From Nocardia speluncae NBRC 108251 (lineage in GTDB: Bacteria; Actinomycetota; Actinomycetes; Mycobacteriales; Mycobacteriaceae): a DNA stretch of 64,000 bases. The stretch is from contig NZ_BDBZ01000049.1 of the NCBI RefSeq assembly GCF_001613245.1, forward strand, positions 1-64,000, in the 5' to 3' direction. Below are positions 16,616 through 24,614 of this stretch, one piece after another. Each line of letters opens with the position of its first letter. The stretch's first letter is position 1. The notes beneath the pieces were generated by a model. It worked only from the letters and a program-made list of their open reading frames with translations. It ran no database searches and had not been told where the DNA came from. Made by a program: the position numbers and the translations under genes.

Positions 16616-17581
16616 GTGCAGAGGTGGCGAAGTCTCGACGACGTACCCGCGGACTGGGGGCGGTGCGTGCTCACGATCGGCGTGTTCGACGGTGTTCATC
16701 GCGGTCACGCGCAGTTGATCAGCCGGGCGGTGAAGTCGGCTGCCGCGCGCGGTGTCCCGGCGGTATTGATGACCTTCGATCCGCATCCGATGGAGGTGAT
16801 CCGGCCCGGTTCCCATCCCGCGCAACTCACCACGCTCACCCGGCGCGCCGAACTCGCCGAGGAACTCGGTGTCGATGTCTTCTGCGTGATGCCGTTCACC
16901 CACGACTTCATGAAACTCACCCCCGCCGAATACGTGCACGATCTGCTCGTGGAGCGGCTGCATGTCTCGGAGGTCGTGGTCGGCGACAATTTCACCTTCG
17001 GCAAGAAGGCCGCGGGCACCGTCGCCACCATGCGTGAACTCGGCGACCGCTTCGGTTTCGCGGTCGACGGGGTGACCCTGCTGGGTGAGCACGCCGTCAC
17101 TTTCTCCTCCACCTATATCCGCGCCTGTGTGGACGCCGGGGATATGGCCGCCGCCGCCGATGCGCTGGGCCGGCCGCACCGGGTCGAGGGGGTAGTGGTG
17201 CGCGGTGACGGACGCGGCAAGAGCCTGGGATTTCCCACCGCGAATGTCGCGCCGCCCATGCACGCCGCGATCCCTGCCGACGGTGTCTACGCGGGCTGGT
17301 TCACTGTGCTCGGCCCGGGGCCCGACATCGGCACGGTGACCCCGGGGCAGCCCGCAATGGCGGCGGTCTCGGTAGGTACCAATCCCACTTTTTCCGGTCG
17401 CGCCCGCACTGTCGAGGCCTATGTGCTCGACCGCGAAGCCGACCTCTACGGACAGCATGTGGCCGTGGACTTCGTGGATCATCTGCGCGGGATGCGTAAG
17501 TTCGAGTCGGTCGACGAACTCGTCGCCGCGATGGGCCGCGATGTCGACACCGCCCGCAAAATCCTCGGCGCCGGCAACTGA
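16616..17581 (+). CDS. ribF: bifunctional riboflavin kinase / FAD synthetase
   Basis: RibF converts riboflavin to FMN and then FAD. The 321-residue protein has the N-terminal nucleotidyltransferase domain with TIGVFDGVHRGHAQLI (the HxGH-type motif) and TFDPHPMEV, and the C-terminal kinase domain with GDGRGKSLGFPTANV near residue 200. The length is typical of the bifunctional bacterial enzyme. The GTG at 16616 is chosen from the family N terminus and the -10 box upstream. The conserved order ribF, rpsO, pnp follows. Confidence 0.95.
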   Translation: MQRWRSLDDVPADWGRCVLTIGVFDGVHRGHAQLISRAVKSAAARGVPAVLMTFDPHPMEVIRPGSHPAQLTTLTRRAELAEELGVDVFCVMPFTHDFMKLTPAEYVHDLLVERLHVSEVVVGDNFTFGKKAAGTVATMRELGDRFGFAVDGVTLLGEHAVTFSSTYIRACVDAGDMAAAADALGRPHRVEGVVVRGDGRGKSLGFPTANVAPPMHAAIPADGVYAGWFTVLGPGPDIGTVTPGQPAMAAVSVGTNPTFSGRARTVEAYVLDREADLYGQHVAVDFVDHLRGMRKFESVDELVAAMGRDVDTARKILGAGN

Positions 17582-17631
17582 CCACAGTGCAGGAGCCGCC
17601 ACCCGCCCGGCCGGGGCCGGAACAGCTCCGG

Positions 17632-17778
17632 TAAGGTCGCTCGTTGGGTTTGCTGCGGTCCGCGGCGGCACCTACCCCGGATGCAACGACCGGAGAGCTG
17701 TTCACCCACAGGGGTGAATGATTCCCGGGCAGCCCGGGCACCTTACGCGCGGAACTGAGAAACAGGAGTGGATGCCTC
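17632..17778 (+). promoter_or_regulatory. promoter and structured 5' leader of rpsO
   Basis: A TAAGGT -10-like box at 17632-17637 is followed by a leader of about 135 bases. It contains two strong hairpins: TTCACCC/GGGTGAA (17701-17718, ACAG loop) and CCCGGG/CCCGGG (17724-17738). S15 represses its own mRNA through leader structures in several bacteria, so this is a candidate S15-binding leader (inference). Confidence 0.4.
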
Positions 17779-18048
17779 ATGGCGTTGACCACCGAGAAGA
17801 AGAAGGCGATTCTCGCCGAGTACGGTCTGCACGAAACGGACACCGGTTCCCCCGAGGCGCAGATCGCCATGCTGTCCAAGCGGATCTCCGAGATCACCGA
17901 GCACCTCAAGGTGCACAAGCACGACCACCACACCCGGCACGGCCTGATGGCGCTGATCGGCCGCCGCAAGCGGCTGTCGAAGTACCTGGCCGCCAAGGAC
18001 ATCAACCGGTACCGCAGCCTGATCGAACGCCTGGGCCTGCGGCGCTGA
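17779..18048 (+). CDS. rpsO: 30S ribosomal protein S15
   Basis: S15 is a primary binder of 16S rRNA in the 30S platform. The 89-residue protein is the standard length and carries LTTEKKKAILAEYGLHETDT at the start, GSPEAQIAMLSKRI, HKHDHHTRHGLMALIGRRK and the C-terminal IERLGLRR. The start has CAGGAG upstream. The conserved position between ribF and pnp supports the call. A hairpin at 18061-18085 separates it from pnp. Confidence 0.98.
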   Translation: MALTTEKKKAILAEYGLHETDTGSPEAQIAMLSKRISEITEHLKVHKHDHHTRHGLMALIGRRKRLSKYLAAKDINRYRSLIERLGLRR

Positions 18049-18060
18049 TATTCCGTGAAC

Positions 18061-18085
18061 ACGCCCGGTTCCCTGAGCCGGGCGT
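18061..18085 (+). terminator. hairpin terminator after rpsO
   Basis: ACGCCCGG and CCGGGCGT form a perfect 8-bp stem with a 9-base loop, starting 12 bases after the rpsO stop. There is no T-tract, as is common for actinobacterial terminators. Confidence 0.6.
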
Positions 18086-18447
18086 CACGTCTGCCGTCGA
18101 GGCGCATACAATCGCCTCGTCGGCATTTTCGTGTGCGGGGGACCTCCCGCGTACGAAGACGACAGAACCAGCCGTCACACCCGCGCTCGTGGCGTCGGTC
18201 TTCGGTAGTGGCTTTTCGGCCCGGGGTCGATACGCCGGAGAGCTTCGATCGTTGACCGCCTCCGCGTTGCCGAATCCAAGGGGATCCGGCCGGGTGTACG
18301 CGCCGCAGTCCGCTGTACGGCGGCCGCTGACCTCGATGGTCACCGCGGTTACGCCGTCGCGCCGCGTCCAAACCTGGTACGGCTGACACAGCCGGATCGC
18401 GCCACCGGGCGCTGTATCCGGCGAGACGAGAGGTTGAGAACAGAGAT
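18086..18447 (+). other. long 5' leader / promoter region of pnp
   Basis: These 360 bases hold no supported gene. A TACAAT -10-like box at 18107-18112 sits in the loop of an inverted repeat (CGAGGCG at 18098-18104 and CGCCTCG at 18113-18119). If used, it would give pnp a leader of over 300 bases. Several GC-rich stems can be drawn further down, but none is individually convincing. In other bacteria pnp mRNA leaders are sites of autoregulation. Confidence 0.4.
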
Positions 18448-20757
18448 ATGCCAGAAACCACCGAACGCTCGACGAGCTCGGCCATCGAGGTCGAACCGGG
18501 TGTTTTCGAATCCGTCGCGCTGATCGACAACGGCGTCTTCGGCACCCGCACCATCCGTTTCGAAACCGGCCGCCTGGCCAAGCAGGCCGCCGGTTCGGTC
18601 GTCGCCTACCTGGACGACGAGACCATGCTGCTGTCGGCGACCACCGCCGGTAAGCACCCCAAGGACCAGTTCGATTTCTTCCCGCTGACAGTCGATGTCG
18701 AAGAGCGGATGTACGCGGCCGGCCGGATCCCCGGATCGTTCTTCCGCCGCGAAGGTCGCCCCTCCACCGACGCGATCCTCACCTGCCGCCTCATCGACCG
18801 GCCGCTGCGCCCCTCCTTCGTGGACGGCCTGCGCAACGAGATCCAGGTCGTGGTGACGGTGCTGAGCCTGGATCCGAAGGACCTCTACGACGTGGTCGCC
18901 ATCAACGCGGCCTCGGCGTCCACCCAGATCGCGGGCCTGCCGTTCTCCGGCCCGGTCGGCGGCGTGCGGGTCGCGCTGATCAACGATGCCGCGGCCGGCA
19001 CCCCGGCCGGTGGCCAGTGGGTCGCGTTCCCGACCAACGAACAGCTGGAGAAGGCTGTTTTCGATATGGTCGTGGCCGGGCGGGTCACCGAGACCGGTGA
19101 TGTCGCGATCATGATGGTCGAGGCGGAAGCCACCGACAACGTGATCGAACTGGTCGAGGGCGGGGCGCAGGCGCCGACCGAAACCGTGGTCGCCGAGGGC
19201 CTGGAGGCCGCCAAACCGTTCATCGCCCGCCTCTGCCGGGCCCAGCAGGATATGGCCGAGCTGGCGGCCAAGCCCACCGAGGATTTCCCGCTGTTCCCGC
19301 CGTACGCCGACGATGCGTACGCCGCCGTCGAGGACGCCGCCAAGGCACGGCTGTCGGACGCGCTGAGCATCGCCGGTAAGCAGGAGCGCGAGGAGAAGAT
19401 CGACGAGATCAAGCTCGAGGTGCTCGCCGGGCTGGGCGAAGCGTTCGAGGGCCGCGAGAAGGAACTCGGCGCCGCCTTCCGCTCGGTGACCAAGAAGCTG
19501 GTCCGCCAGCGCATCCTCACCGACGGTTTCCGCATCGACGGCCGCGGCCTGGCCGATATCCGGGAACTGTCCGCGGAGGTCGCCGTGGTGCCGCGGGCGC
19601 ACGGTTCGGCGCTGTTCGAGCGCGGTGAAACCCAGATCATGGGTGTCACCACCCTCGATATGGTCAAGATGGCGCAGCAGGTCGATTCGCTCGGCCCGGA
19701 AACCTCCAAGCGCTATATGCACCACTACAACTTCCCGCCGTACTCCACCGGTGAAACCGGTCGCGTGGGCTCGCCCAAGCGGCGCGAGATCGGCCACGGC
19801 GCGCTGGCCGAGCGGGCGCTGATGCCGGTGCTGCCGAGCCAGGACGAGTTCCCGTACGCCATCCGCCAGGTATCGGAGGCACTGAGCTCCAACGGCTCCA
19901 CCTCGATGGGTTCGGTGTGTGCGTCGACCCTGTCGCTGCTCAACGCCGGTGTGCCGCTGAAGGCGCCGGTCGCGGGTATCGCCATGGGCCTGGTGTCCGA
20001 CACCGTTACCAACGATGCCGGTGCGCAGGAGGTCCGCTATGTGGCGCTGACCGATATCCTCGGCGCCGAGGACGCCTTCGGCGATATGGACTTCAAGGTC
20101 GCCGGAACCCGTGACTTCGTCACTGCCCTGCAGCTGGACACCAAGCTCGACGGCATCCCCTCGCAGGTGCTGGCCGGTGCGCTGGGTCAGGCGCACGATG
20201 CCCGCACCACTATCCTGGACGTGATGGCCGAGGCCATCGCCAGCCCGGACGAGATGAGCCCCTACGCGCCGCGCGTCACCGCGATCAAGATCCCGGTCGA
20301 CAAGATCGGCGAGGTGATCGGCCCCAAGGGCAAGATGATCAACCAGATCACCGACGACACGGGCGCCAATATCTCCATCGAGGACGACGGCACCGTATTC
20401 GTCGGCGCCACCGACGGTCCGTCCGCGCAGGCGGCAATCGACGCCATCAACGCGATCGCGAATCCGCAGCTGCCCAAGGTCGGCGAGCGGTTCCTCGGCA
20501 CGGTCGTCAAGACCACCGCCTTCGGCGCGTTCGTCTCGCTGCTGCCCGGCCGCGACGGCCTGGTGCACATCTCCAAACTCGGCAACGGTAAGCGCGTGGC
20601 CAAGGTGGAGGACGTGGTCAACGTCGGCGACAAACTGCGCGTGGAGATCGCCGATATCGACAACCGCGGCAAGATCTCGCTCGTCCCCGTCGACGAGAAC
20701 GCCGACGAGGCGCCTGCCGAGGTGCCCGCCGATGCGGATACCGCGGCGACCGAGTAG
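18448..20757 (+). CDS. pnp: polyribonucleotide nucleotidyltransferase / guanosine pentaphosphate synthetase
   Basis: PNPase degrades RNA from the 3' end by phosphorolysis and adds tails; actinobacterial forms are also called GpsI. The 769-residue protein has two RNase PH domains. The second carries GRGLADIRELSAEVAVVPRA and the FPPYSTGE motif. A KH domain (near residues 600-660, DKIGEVIGPKGKMINQI) and an S1 domain (near residues 675-750, GTVVKTTAFGAFVSLLPG) follow. An acidic tail ends the protein. The start ATG lacks a strong ribosome-binding site. The order rpsO, pnp, M16 peptidase is conserved in mycolate actinobacteria. Confidence 0.97.
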   Translation: MPETTERSTSSAIEVEPGVFESVALIDNGVFGTRTIRFETGRLAKQAAGSVVAYLDDETMLLSATTAGKHPKDQFDFFPLTVDVEERMYAAGRIPGSFFRREGRPSTDAILTCRLIDRPLRPSFVDGLRNEIQVVVTVLSLDPKDLYDVVAINAASASTQIAGLPFSGPVGGVRVALINDAAAGTPAGGQWVAFPTNEQLEKAVFDMVVAGRVTETGDVAIMMVEAEATDNVIELVEGGAQAPTETVVAEGLEAAKPFIARLCRAQQDMAELAAKPTEDFPLFPPYADDAYAAVEDAAKARLSDALSIAGKQEREEKIDEIKLEVLAGLGEAFEGREKELGAAFRSVTKKLVRQRILTDGFRIDGRGLADIRELSAEVAVVPRAHGSALFERGETQIMGVTTLDMVKMAQQVDSLGPETSKRYMHHYNFPPYSTGETGRVGSPKRREIGHGALAERALMPVLPSQDEFPYAIRQVSEALSSNGSTSMGSVCASTLSLLNAGVPLKAPVAGIAMGLVSDTVTNDAGAQEVRYVALTDILGAEDAFGDMDFKVAGTRDFVTALQLDTKLDGIPSQVLAGALGQAHDARTTILDVMAEAIASPDEMSPYAPRVTAIKIPVDKIGEVIGPKGKMINQITDDTGANISIEDDGTVFVGATDGPSAQAAIDAINAIANPQLPKVGERFLGTVVKTTAFGAFVSLLPGRDGLVHISKLGNGKRVAKVEDVVNVGDKLRVEIADIDNRGKISLVPVDENADEAPAEVPADADTAATE

Positions 20758-20767
20758 TACTGGTCGT

Positions 20768-22144
20768 GTGACGGAGCAGAAAACAGCGGCCCCCCTGCGC
20801 CCGAGTGGGCAGGGGGGTTCGTCATCGACGTGGCGGATCGGCGAAACCGTCGAAATCGACAACGGAGTGCGGCGTACCGTCCTGCCGGGTGGTTTGCGGG
20901 TGGTGACCGAGCACGTCCCCGGGGTCCGCTCGGCATCCGTGGGGGTCTGGGTGGGTGTCGGCTCGCGCGACGAGGGCCCCACCGTTGCCGGTGCCGCACA
21001 TTTCCTGGAACACCTGCTGTTCAAGGCCACCCCGACCCGTTCGGCCCTCGATATCGCCGAGGCCATGGACGCGGTCGGTGGTGAGCTCAACGCGTTCACC
21101 GCCAAGGAGCAGACCTGCTACTACGCCCATGTCGTGGACGAGGATCTGCCGCTGGCGGTGGATCTGGTCAGCGATGTGGTGCTCAACGGGCTGTGCCGGG
21201 CCGTGGACGTGGATGTGGAACGACAGGTCGTGCTGGAGGAAATCGCCATGCGCGACGACGATCCGGAGGATCTGGTCGGCGACGCGTTCCTCACCGCGCT
21301 GTTCGGTGATCACCCGATCGGACGGCCGGTCATCGGATCCATCGAATCGATCGAGGGAATGCGGGCGAGCCAGCTGCGGTCATTCCACCAACGCCGGTAC
21401 ACGCCGGACCGGATGGTGGTGGCGGTGGCCGGCAATATCGACCACGAGCACACGGTGGAACTGGTGCACCGGGCGGTCGCCGGCCGGCTGGAGCCGGCGG
21501 CGGCTCCAGCGCCGCGGCGCGAGGGACATTTCCGGACTCGTTCGGCACCGGGGCTGAGCTGGAGTCACCGCGACAGCGAACAGGCGCACCTGGTATTCGG
21601 TGTCCGGGCCTACGGCCGGCACGAGGGACCGCGGCGGTGGCCGCTGTCGGTGCTGAACACCGTGATCGGCGGCGGTCTGAGTTCCCGCCTGTTCCAGCGG
21701 ATCCGTGAGGAACGCGGCCTCGCGTACTCGGTGTACTCCAGCGTGGACACCTTCGCCGATACCGGTGCTTTCTCGGTGTACCTCGGCTGCCAGCCGGAGA
21801 ACCTGAACGAGGTGGCGGCCTTGGCGCGCGGTGTACTCGAGGAGGTCGCGGTGGACGGCATCACCGATGCCGAATGCGCGCGGGCGAAGGGTTCGCTGCG
21901 CGGTGGGCTGGTACTCGGCCTGGAGGATTCGGCGTCGCGGATGAACCGGATCGGGCGCAGCGAACTGAGCTACGGCAATCACCGCACCGTCTCGGAGACC
22001 CTGGCCCGCATCGATGCCGTGACAACCGAGGAAGTCGGCGATATCGCCCGATCGCTACTCGCCCGGCCGTTCGCCGCCGCGGTGGCCGGGCCGTACCGGC
22101 GCAAGCGCGATCTGCCCACTGCCGTTACGCGGCTGGTCGGCTGA
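20768..22144 (+). CDS. pepR: M16-family zinc peptidase (PepR-like)
   Basis: A pitrilysin/mitochondrial processing peptidase-like enzyme of about 458 residues. The inverted zinc motif HxxEH is seen in AAHFLEHLLFKAT, with the third ligand Glu downstream in the VERQVVLEEIAMRDDDPED region. The second, inactive half includes NTVIGGGLSSRLFQRIREERG. It matches Rv2782c by type and position after pnp. GTG 20768 gives an N terminus that spans a hairpin; a GTG at 20867, just before the conserved LPGGLRVVTEHVPG, is a serious alternative start. Its physiological substrate is not known. Confidence 0.88.
   Translation: MTEQKTAAPLRPSGQGGSSSTWRIGETVEIDNGVRRTVLPGGLRVVTEHVPGVRSASVGVWVGVGSRDEGPTVAGAAHFLEHLLFKATPTRSALDIAEAMDAVGGELNAFTAKEQTCYYAHVVDEDLPLAVDLVSDVVLNGLCRAVDVDVERQVVLEEIAMRDDDPEDLVGDAFLTALFGDHPIGRPVIGSIESIEGMRASQLRSFHQRRYTPDRMVVAVAGNIDHEHTVELVHRAVAGRLEPAAAPAPRREGHFRTRSAPGLSWSHRDSEQAHLVFGVRAYGRHEGPRRWPLSVLNTVIGGGLSSRLFQRIREERGLAYSVYSSVDTFADTGAFSVYLGCQPENLNEVAALARGVLEEVAVDGITDAECARAKGSLRGGLVLGLEDSASRMNRIGRSELSYGNHRTVSETLARIDAVTTEEVGDIARSLLARPFAAAVAGPYRRKRDLPTAVTRLVG
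20790..20817 (+). terminator. terminator-like hairpin at the pnp/pepR junction
   Basis: CCCCCCTGC and GCAGGGGGG form a perfect 9-bp stem with a 10-base loop, preceded by an A-rich run. It lies 32 bases after the pnp stop but inside the pepR frame if translation starts at GTG 20768. Confidence 0.55.
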
Positions 22145-22388
22145 AGTATCGGCCGATCTCGATGCCGGGCGGAGTAGCGCGTCGGCTGAGCGGAATCGTG
22201 TCCTGCGGCGGCGAGTTGTCTATCGCGCCGCCTGCCGCGACTACCGCGGCATGGAAGCCGGCCGGCCGCGCTCCGGCTTCACTTCTACGTGGAACGCCGA
22301 TGCGCCAGGTTCGTGCACTCCCGGATATGGTGTCGCGCCGGCGGTTGACAGGTGGGCCGACGACGCGGGTAAGGCCGATGGCTCGGGA

Positions 22389-22736
22389 TCAACGGTGACA
22401 CGGCCCCGCTGGAGTGGGGTGGGCAGCGGCGCGGTTGGCCGCGTCGATAATCGACGCCAGGAGGCCGGGTAGTGCCTCATCGACGGCTTCGCGCCGCAGG
22501 CGCTGGCAGGTATGACCCGCTATGACGAGTCGTTCGGTGACACCGGCCTCGCGCAGGATCTTGAAATGGTGGGTGGCGGTCGACTTGTTGATCAGGTCGT
22601 AGAGGGATGCGCAGCGCTGTGCGGTGCCCGCGTTACTCAGTCTGCGGACCATCTCCAGGCGGACCGGATCCTGGAGCGCGCCGAGTACGGCGGGCAGCGG
22701 GGCCACGGGGGTTGCCGCGGTGCTGGTGTCGGTCAA
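22389..22736 (-). CDS. ArsR-family winged-helix repressor
   Basis: A 115-residue ArsR/SmtB-type HTH protein. The core is LGALQDPVRLEMVRRLSNAG followed by the recognition helix region LINKSTATHHFKILREAGV. I see no cluster of metal-binding Cys or His, so it may sense an organic ligand or the redox state. A TTG at 22736 behind GAGGCGGG fits best; the frame also extends to a TTG at 22790. It is divergent from the MFS gene, which it probably controls through the imperfect palindrome at 22789-22810 (inference). Confidence 0.82.
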   Translation of the reverse strand: MTDTSTAATPVAPLPAVLGALQDPVRLEMVRRLSNAGTAQRCASLYDLINKSTATHHFKILREAGVTERLVIAGHTCQRLRREAVDEALPGLLASIIDAANRAAAHPTPAGPCHR

Positions 22737-22788
22737 TGACCCGCCTCGGTGAGTTTGATGATCGTCGTACTGTACGTTACCGTCGATC

Positions 22789-22810
22789 AAGTTCGATAAT
22801 GTTCAAACTT
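22789..22810. promoter_or_regulatory. candidate ArsR operator
   Basis: An imperfect palindrome of the form AAGTT-N12-AACTT, with further symmetric bases inside (16 of 22 positions), lies 18 bases before the MFS start and upstream of the divergent ArsR gene. Confidence 0.45.
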
Positions 22811-22827
22811 ACCTGATCGGGGTTTCG

Positions 22828-24042
22828 ATGGCGGCGACAATCGCGGCGCCGGCAGTGGAGCGAGCGGTGCAACCCTGGGCCTATGCGCTGGTGCTGGGGG
22901 CCACCGGTGTCGCGCTCGGCGTATCCGGTGTGCCCGCCCCGCTGTACAGCATCTACGAGCAGGAATGGCATCTCTCACCATTGGTCACCACCATCGTGTT
23001 CGCGGCGTATGCGGTCGCCGCGCTGGCGGCGGTGCTGGTGTCCGGGCGTATCTCCGATGTAGTCGGGCGCAAACCGGTGCTGCTCGGTGCTTTCGTGACC
23101 ATGCTCGCGGGCCTCGTGGTTTTCGTTCTCGCCGACACCGTGGCGATGCTTGTGCTTGCCCGGGCACTGCACGGATTGGCGGTCGGCGCGACGGTCGTGG
23201 CCGGAGCCGCGGCACTGCTCGACCTGCGACCACACCGCGGAGCCCGGTCCGGCCAGCTCAGCGGCGTGGCCTTCAATGTCGGCATGGCGGTGGCGATCAT
23301 GGGGTCGGCACTGCTCGCGCAATACGCGCCCAATCCATTGCGCACGCCGTACGTTGTCATCAGCGTGATCTGCTTGGCCGTGGCCGCGGGTGTCCTCGCC
23401 CTGCGTGAGCCGCACGCCACCCGGGTCGCGGGCCGGATCCGGATCGCGCGCCCGGCGGTACCGCAGGAGATCCGCGCCGATTTCTGGTTCTCGGCACTGG
23501 GCGTGATGGCGGCGTGGTCGGTGCTCGGTGTTCTGCTGTCGCTGTATCCCTCGCTGGCCGCGGAACGGACCGGTATCCACAACCTGGTCTTCGGCGGGAC
23601 CGTGGTCGCCTCGACGGCCCTGGCGGCCGCGCTGGTGCAGCTGATCGCAACGCGGGTGCCCGCCCGTCGGGCCGCGATCATCGGCGATATCGGAATGGCG
23701 ATCACCCTGCTGCTGACCATTCCGGCCCTGGGCACCCATCAGTGGACGGCGGTGGTCGGCATCGGGCTGGTGCTCGGCGCCACCTTCGGGCTCGGCTTCG
23801 GTGGCTCGCTGCGCCACTTGTCCCACGTTGTGCCGGAGCACAAGCGCGGCGAAACCATGTCCGCGTATTACCTGCTGGCCTATACGGCCATGGCGCTGCC
23901 GACGGTGCTGGCGGGCTGGGCTGCCACCGCCTGGGGGCTGGACAGGGTGTTCCCGTGGTTCATCGGTGCGGTGGCTGCGGCCTGCCTCTTCGCGGCGGCG
24001 CTCGGAATGCGGCGCGGACGGCCCGCACCGGTCGCGGCCTGA
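22828..24042 (+). CDS. major facilitator superfamily transporter
   Basis: A 404-residue MFS protein with about 12 hydrophobic segments. The cytoplasmic loop 2-3 motif appears as SGRISDVVGRKPVLLGAF, typical of drug:proton antiporters and related exporters. The ATG at 22828 follows a weak GGGG element. The divergent ArsR-type repressor suggests inducible efflux of a toxic compound. The substrate is unknown. Confidence 0.88.
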   Translation: MAATIAAPAVERAVQPWAYALVLGATGVALGVSGVPAPLYSIYEQEWHLSPLVTTIVFAAYAVAALAAVLVSGRISDVVGRKPVLLGAFVTMLAGLVVFVLADTVAMLVLARALHGLAVGATVVAGAAALLDLRPHRGARSGQLSGVAFNVGMAVAIMGSALLAQYAPNPLRTPYVVISVICLAVAAGVLALREPHATRVAGRIRIARPAVPQEIRADFWFSALGVMAAWSVLGVLLSLYPSLAAERTGIHNLVFGGTVVASTALAAALVQLIATRVPARRAAIIGDIGMAITLLLTIPALGTHQWTAVVGIGLVLGATFGLGFGGSLRHLSHVVPEHKRGETMSAYYLLAYTAMALPTVLAGWAATAWGLDRVFPWFIGAVAAACLFAAALGMRRGRPAPVAA

Positions 24043-24046
24043 ACCG

Positions 24047-24075
24047 GGTCCGGGTGGCCCACGACCACCCGGACC
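24047..24075. terminator. bidirectional hairpin between convergent genes
   Basis: GGTCCGGGTGG and CCACCCGGACC form a perfect 11-bp stem with a 7-base loop, located between the stops of the MFS gene and the VOC gene. Confidence 0.7.
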
Positions 24076-24082
24076 GGTCGCC

Positions 24083-24478
24083 TTACTCCGGCCAACCTCC
24101 GTACGGGACGGTGATCAGCTCCATGTAGTGCCCGCTGGGATCCAGGAAGTACACCCCGCGTCCGCCGTCGTTGTGGTTGATCTCGCCGGGCGCGTGCTGA
24201 TGCGGATCGGCCCAGTGTTCGAGGCCGTAGCCCTGGATCTTGGCGTAGGCGGCGTCGAATTCAGGTTCCGAGATCAGGAATGCGTAGTGCTGGCCCTGGA
24301 TCTCGGTGATATGCGGCGGAACGTTCGCGAAATCGAACGTCGGCCCGTTTGCAGTGGGCAGGGCAATGAACGGACCCCATTCGGGGCCCAATTCCAGCCC
24401 CAGGATATCGGCCCAGAATTCGGCCGATACGCGGTTGTCACGGCAACCGACAATCGTGTGGTCGAACTGAACTGGCAA
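24083..24478 (-). CDS. VOC-family (glyoxalase/dioxygenase fold) protein
   Basis: A 131-residue vicinal-oxygen-chelate protein. Candidate metal ligands are His7 (QFDHTIVG), His64 (QGQHYAF) and Glu120 (HYMELIT), so it may be catalytically competent. The pattern is closest to small glyoxalase / bleomycin-resistance-like proteins; the substrate is unknown. The start codon is an unusual TTG at 24478, chosen because GAGGAG lies eight bases upstream. It converges with the MFS gene and is divergent from the alcohol dehydrogenase. Confidence 0.82.
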   Translation of the reverse strand: MPVQFDHTIVGCRDNRVSAEFWADILGLELGPEWGPFIALPTANGPTFDFANVPPHITEIQGQHYAFLISEPEFDAAYAKIQGYGLEHWADPHQHAPGEINHNDGGRGVYFLDPSGHYMELITVPYGGWPE

Positions 24479-24614
24479 AGGAAATTCTCCTCGGATCGTG
24501 ACGATCCCGACCCCGGGCTCGGTACAAGGCGGCCAACGGGAGCACCGTCACGGCGAATCAGAATAGTCCGACTCGGATCCTGAGCAAACCCTTGCCGCGG
24601 CCTACCGTGTTCTC

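Noticed and set aside
15746..17671. A 641-codon minus-strand frame covering mntR and running opposite ribF
   Set aside because: Only the part from 16507 down encodes a recognisable DtxR protein; the upstream part is antisense to ribF.
18349..21105. A 918-codon minus-strand frame opposite pnp and pepR
   Set aside because: The plus-strand genes have complete domains; the long antisense frame is a by-product of high GC in third positions.
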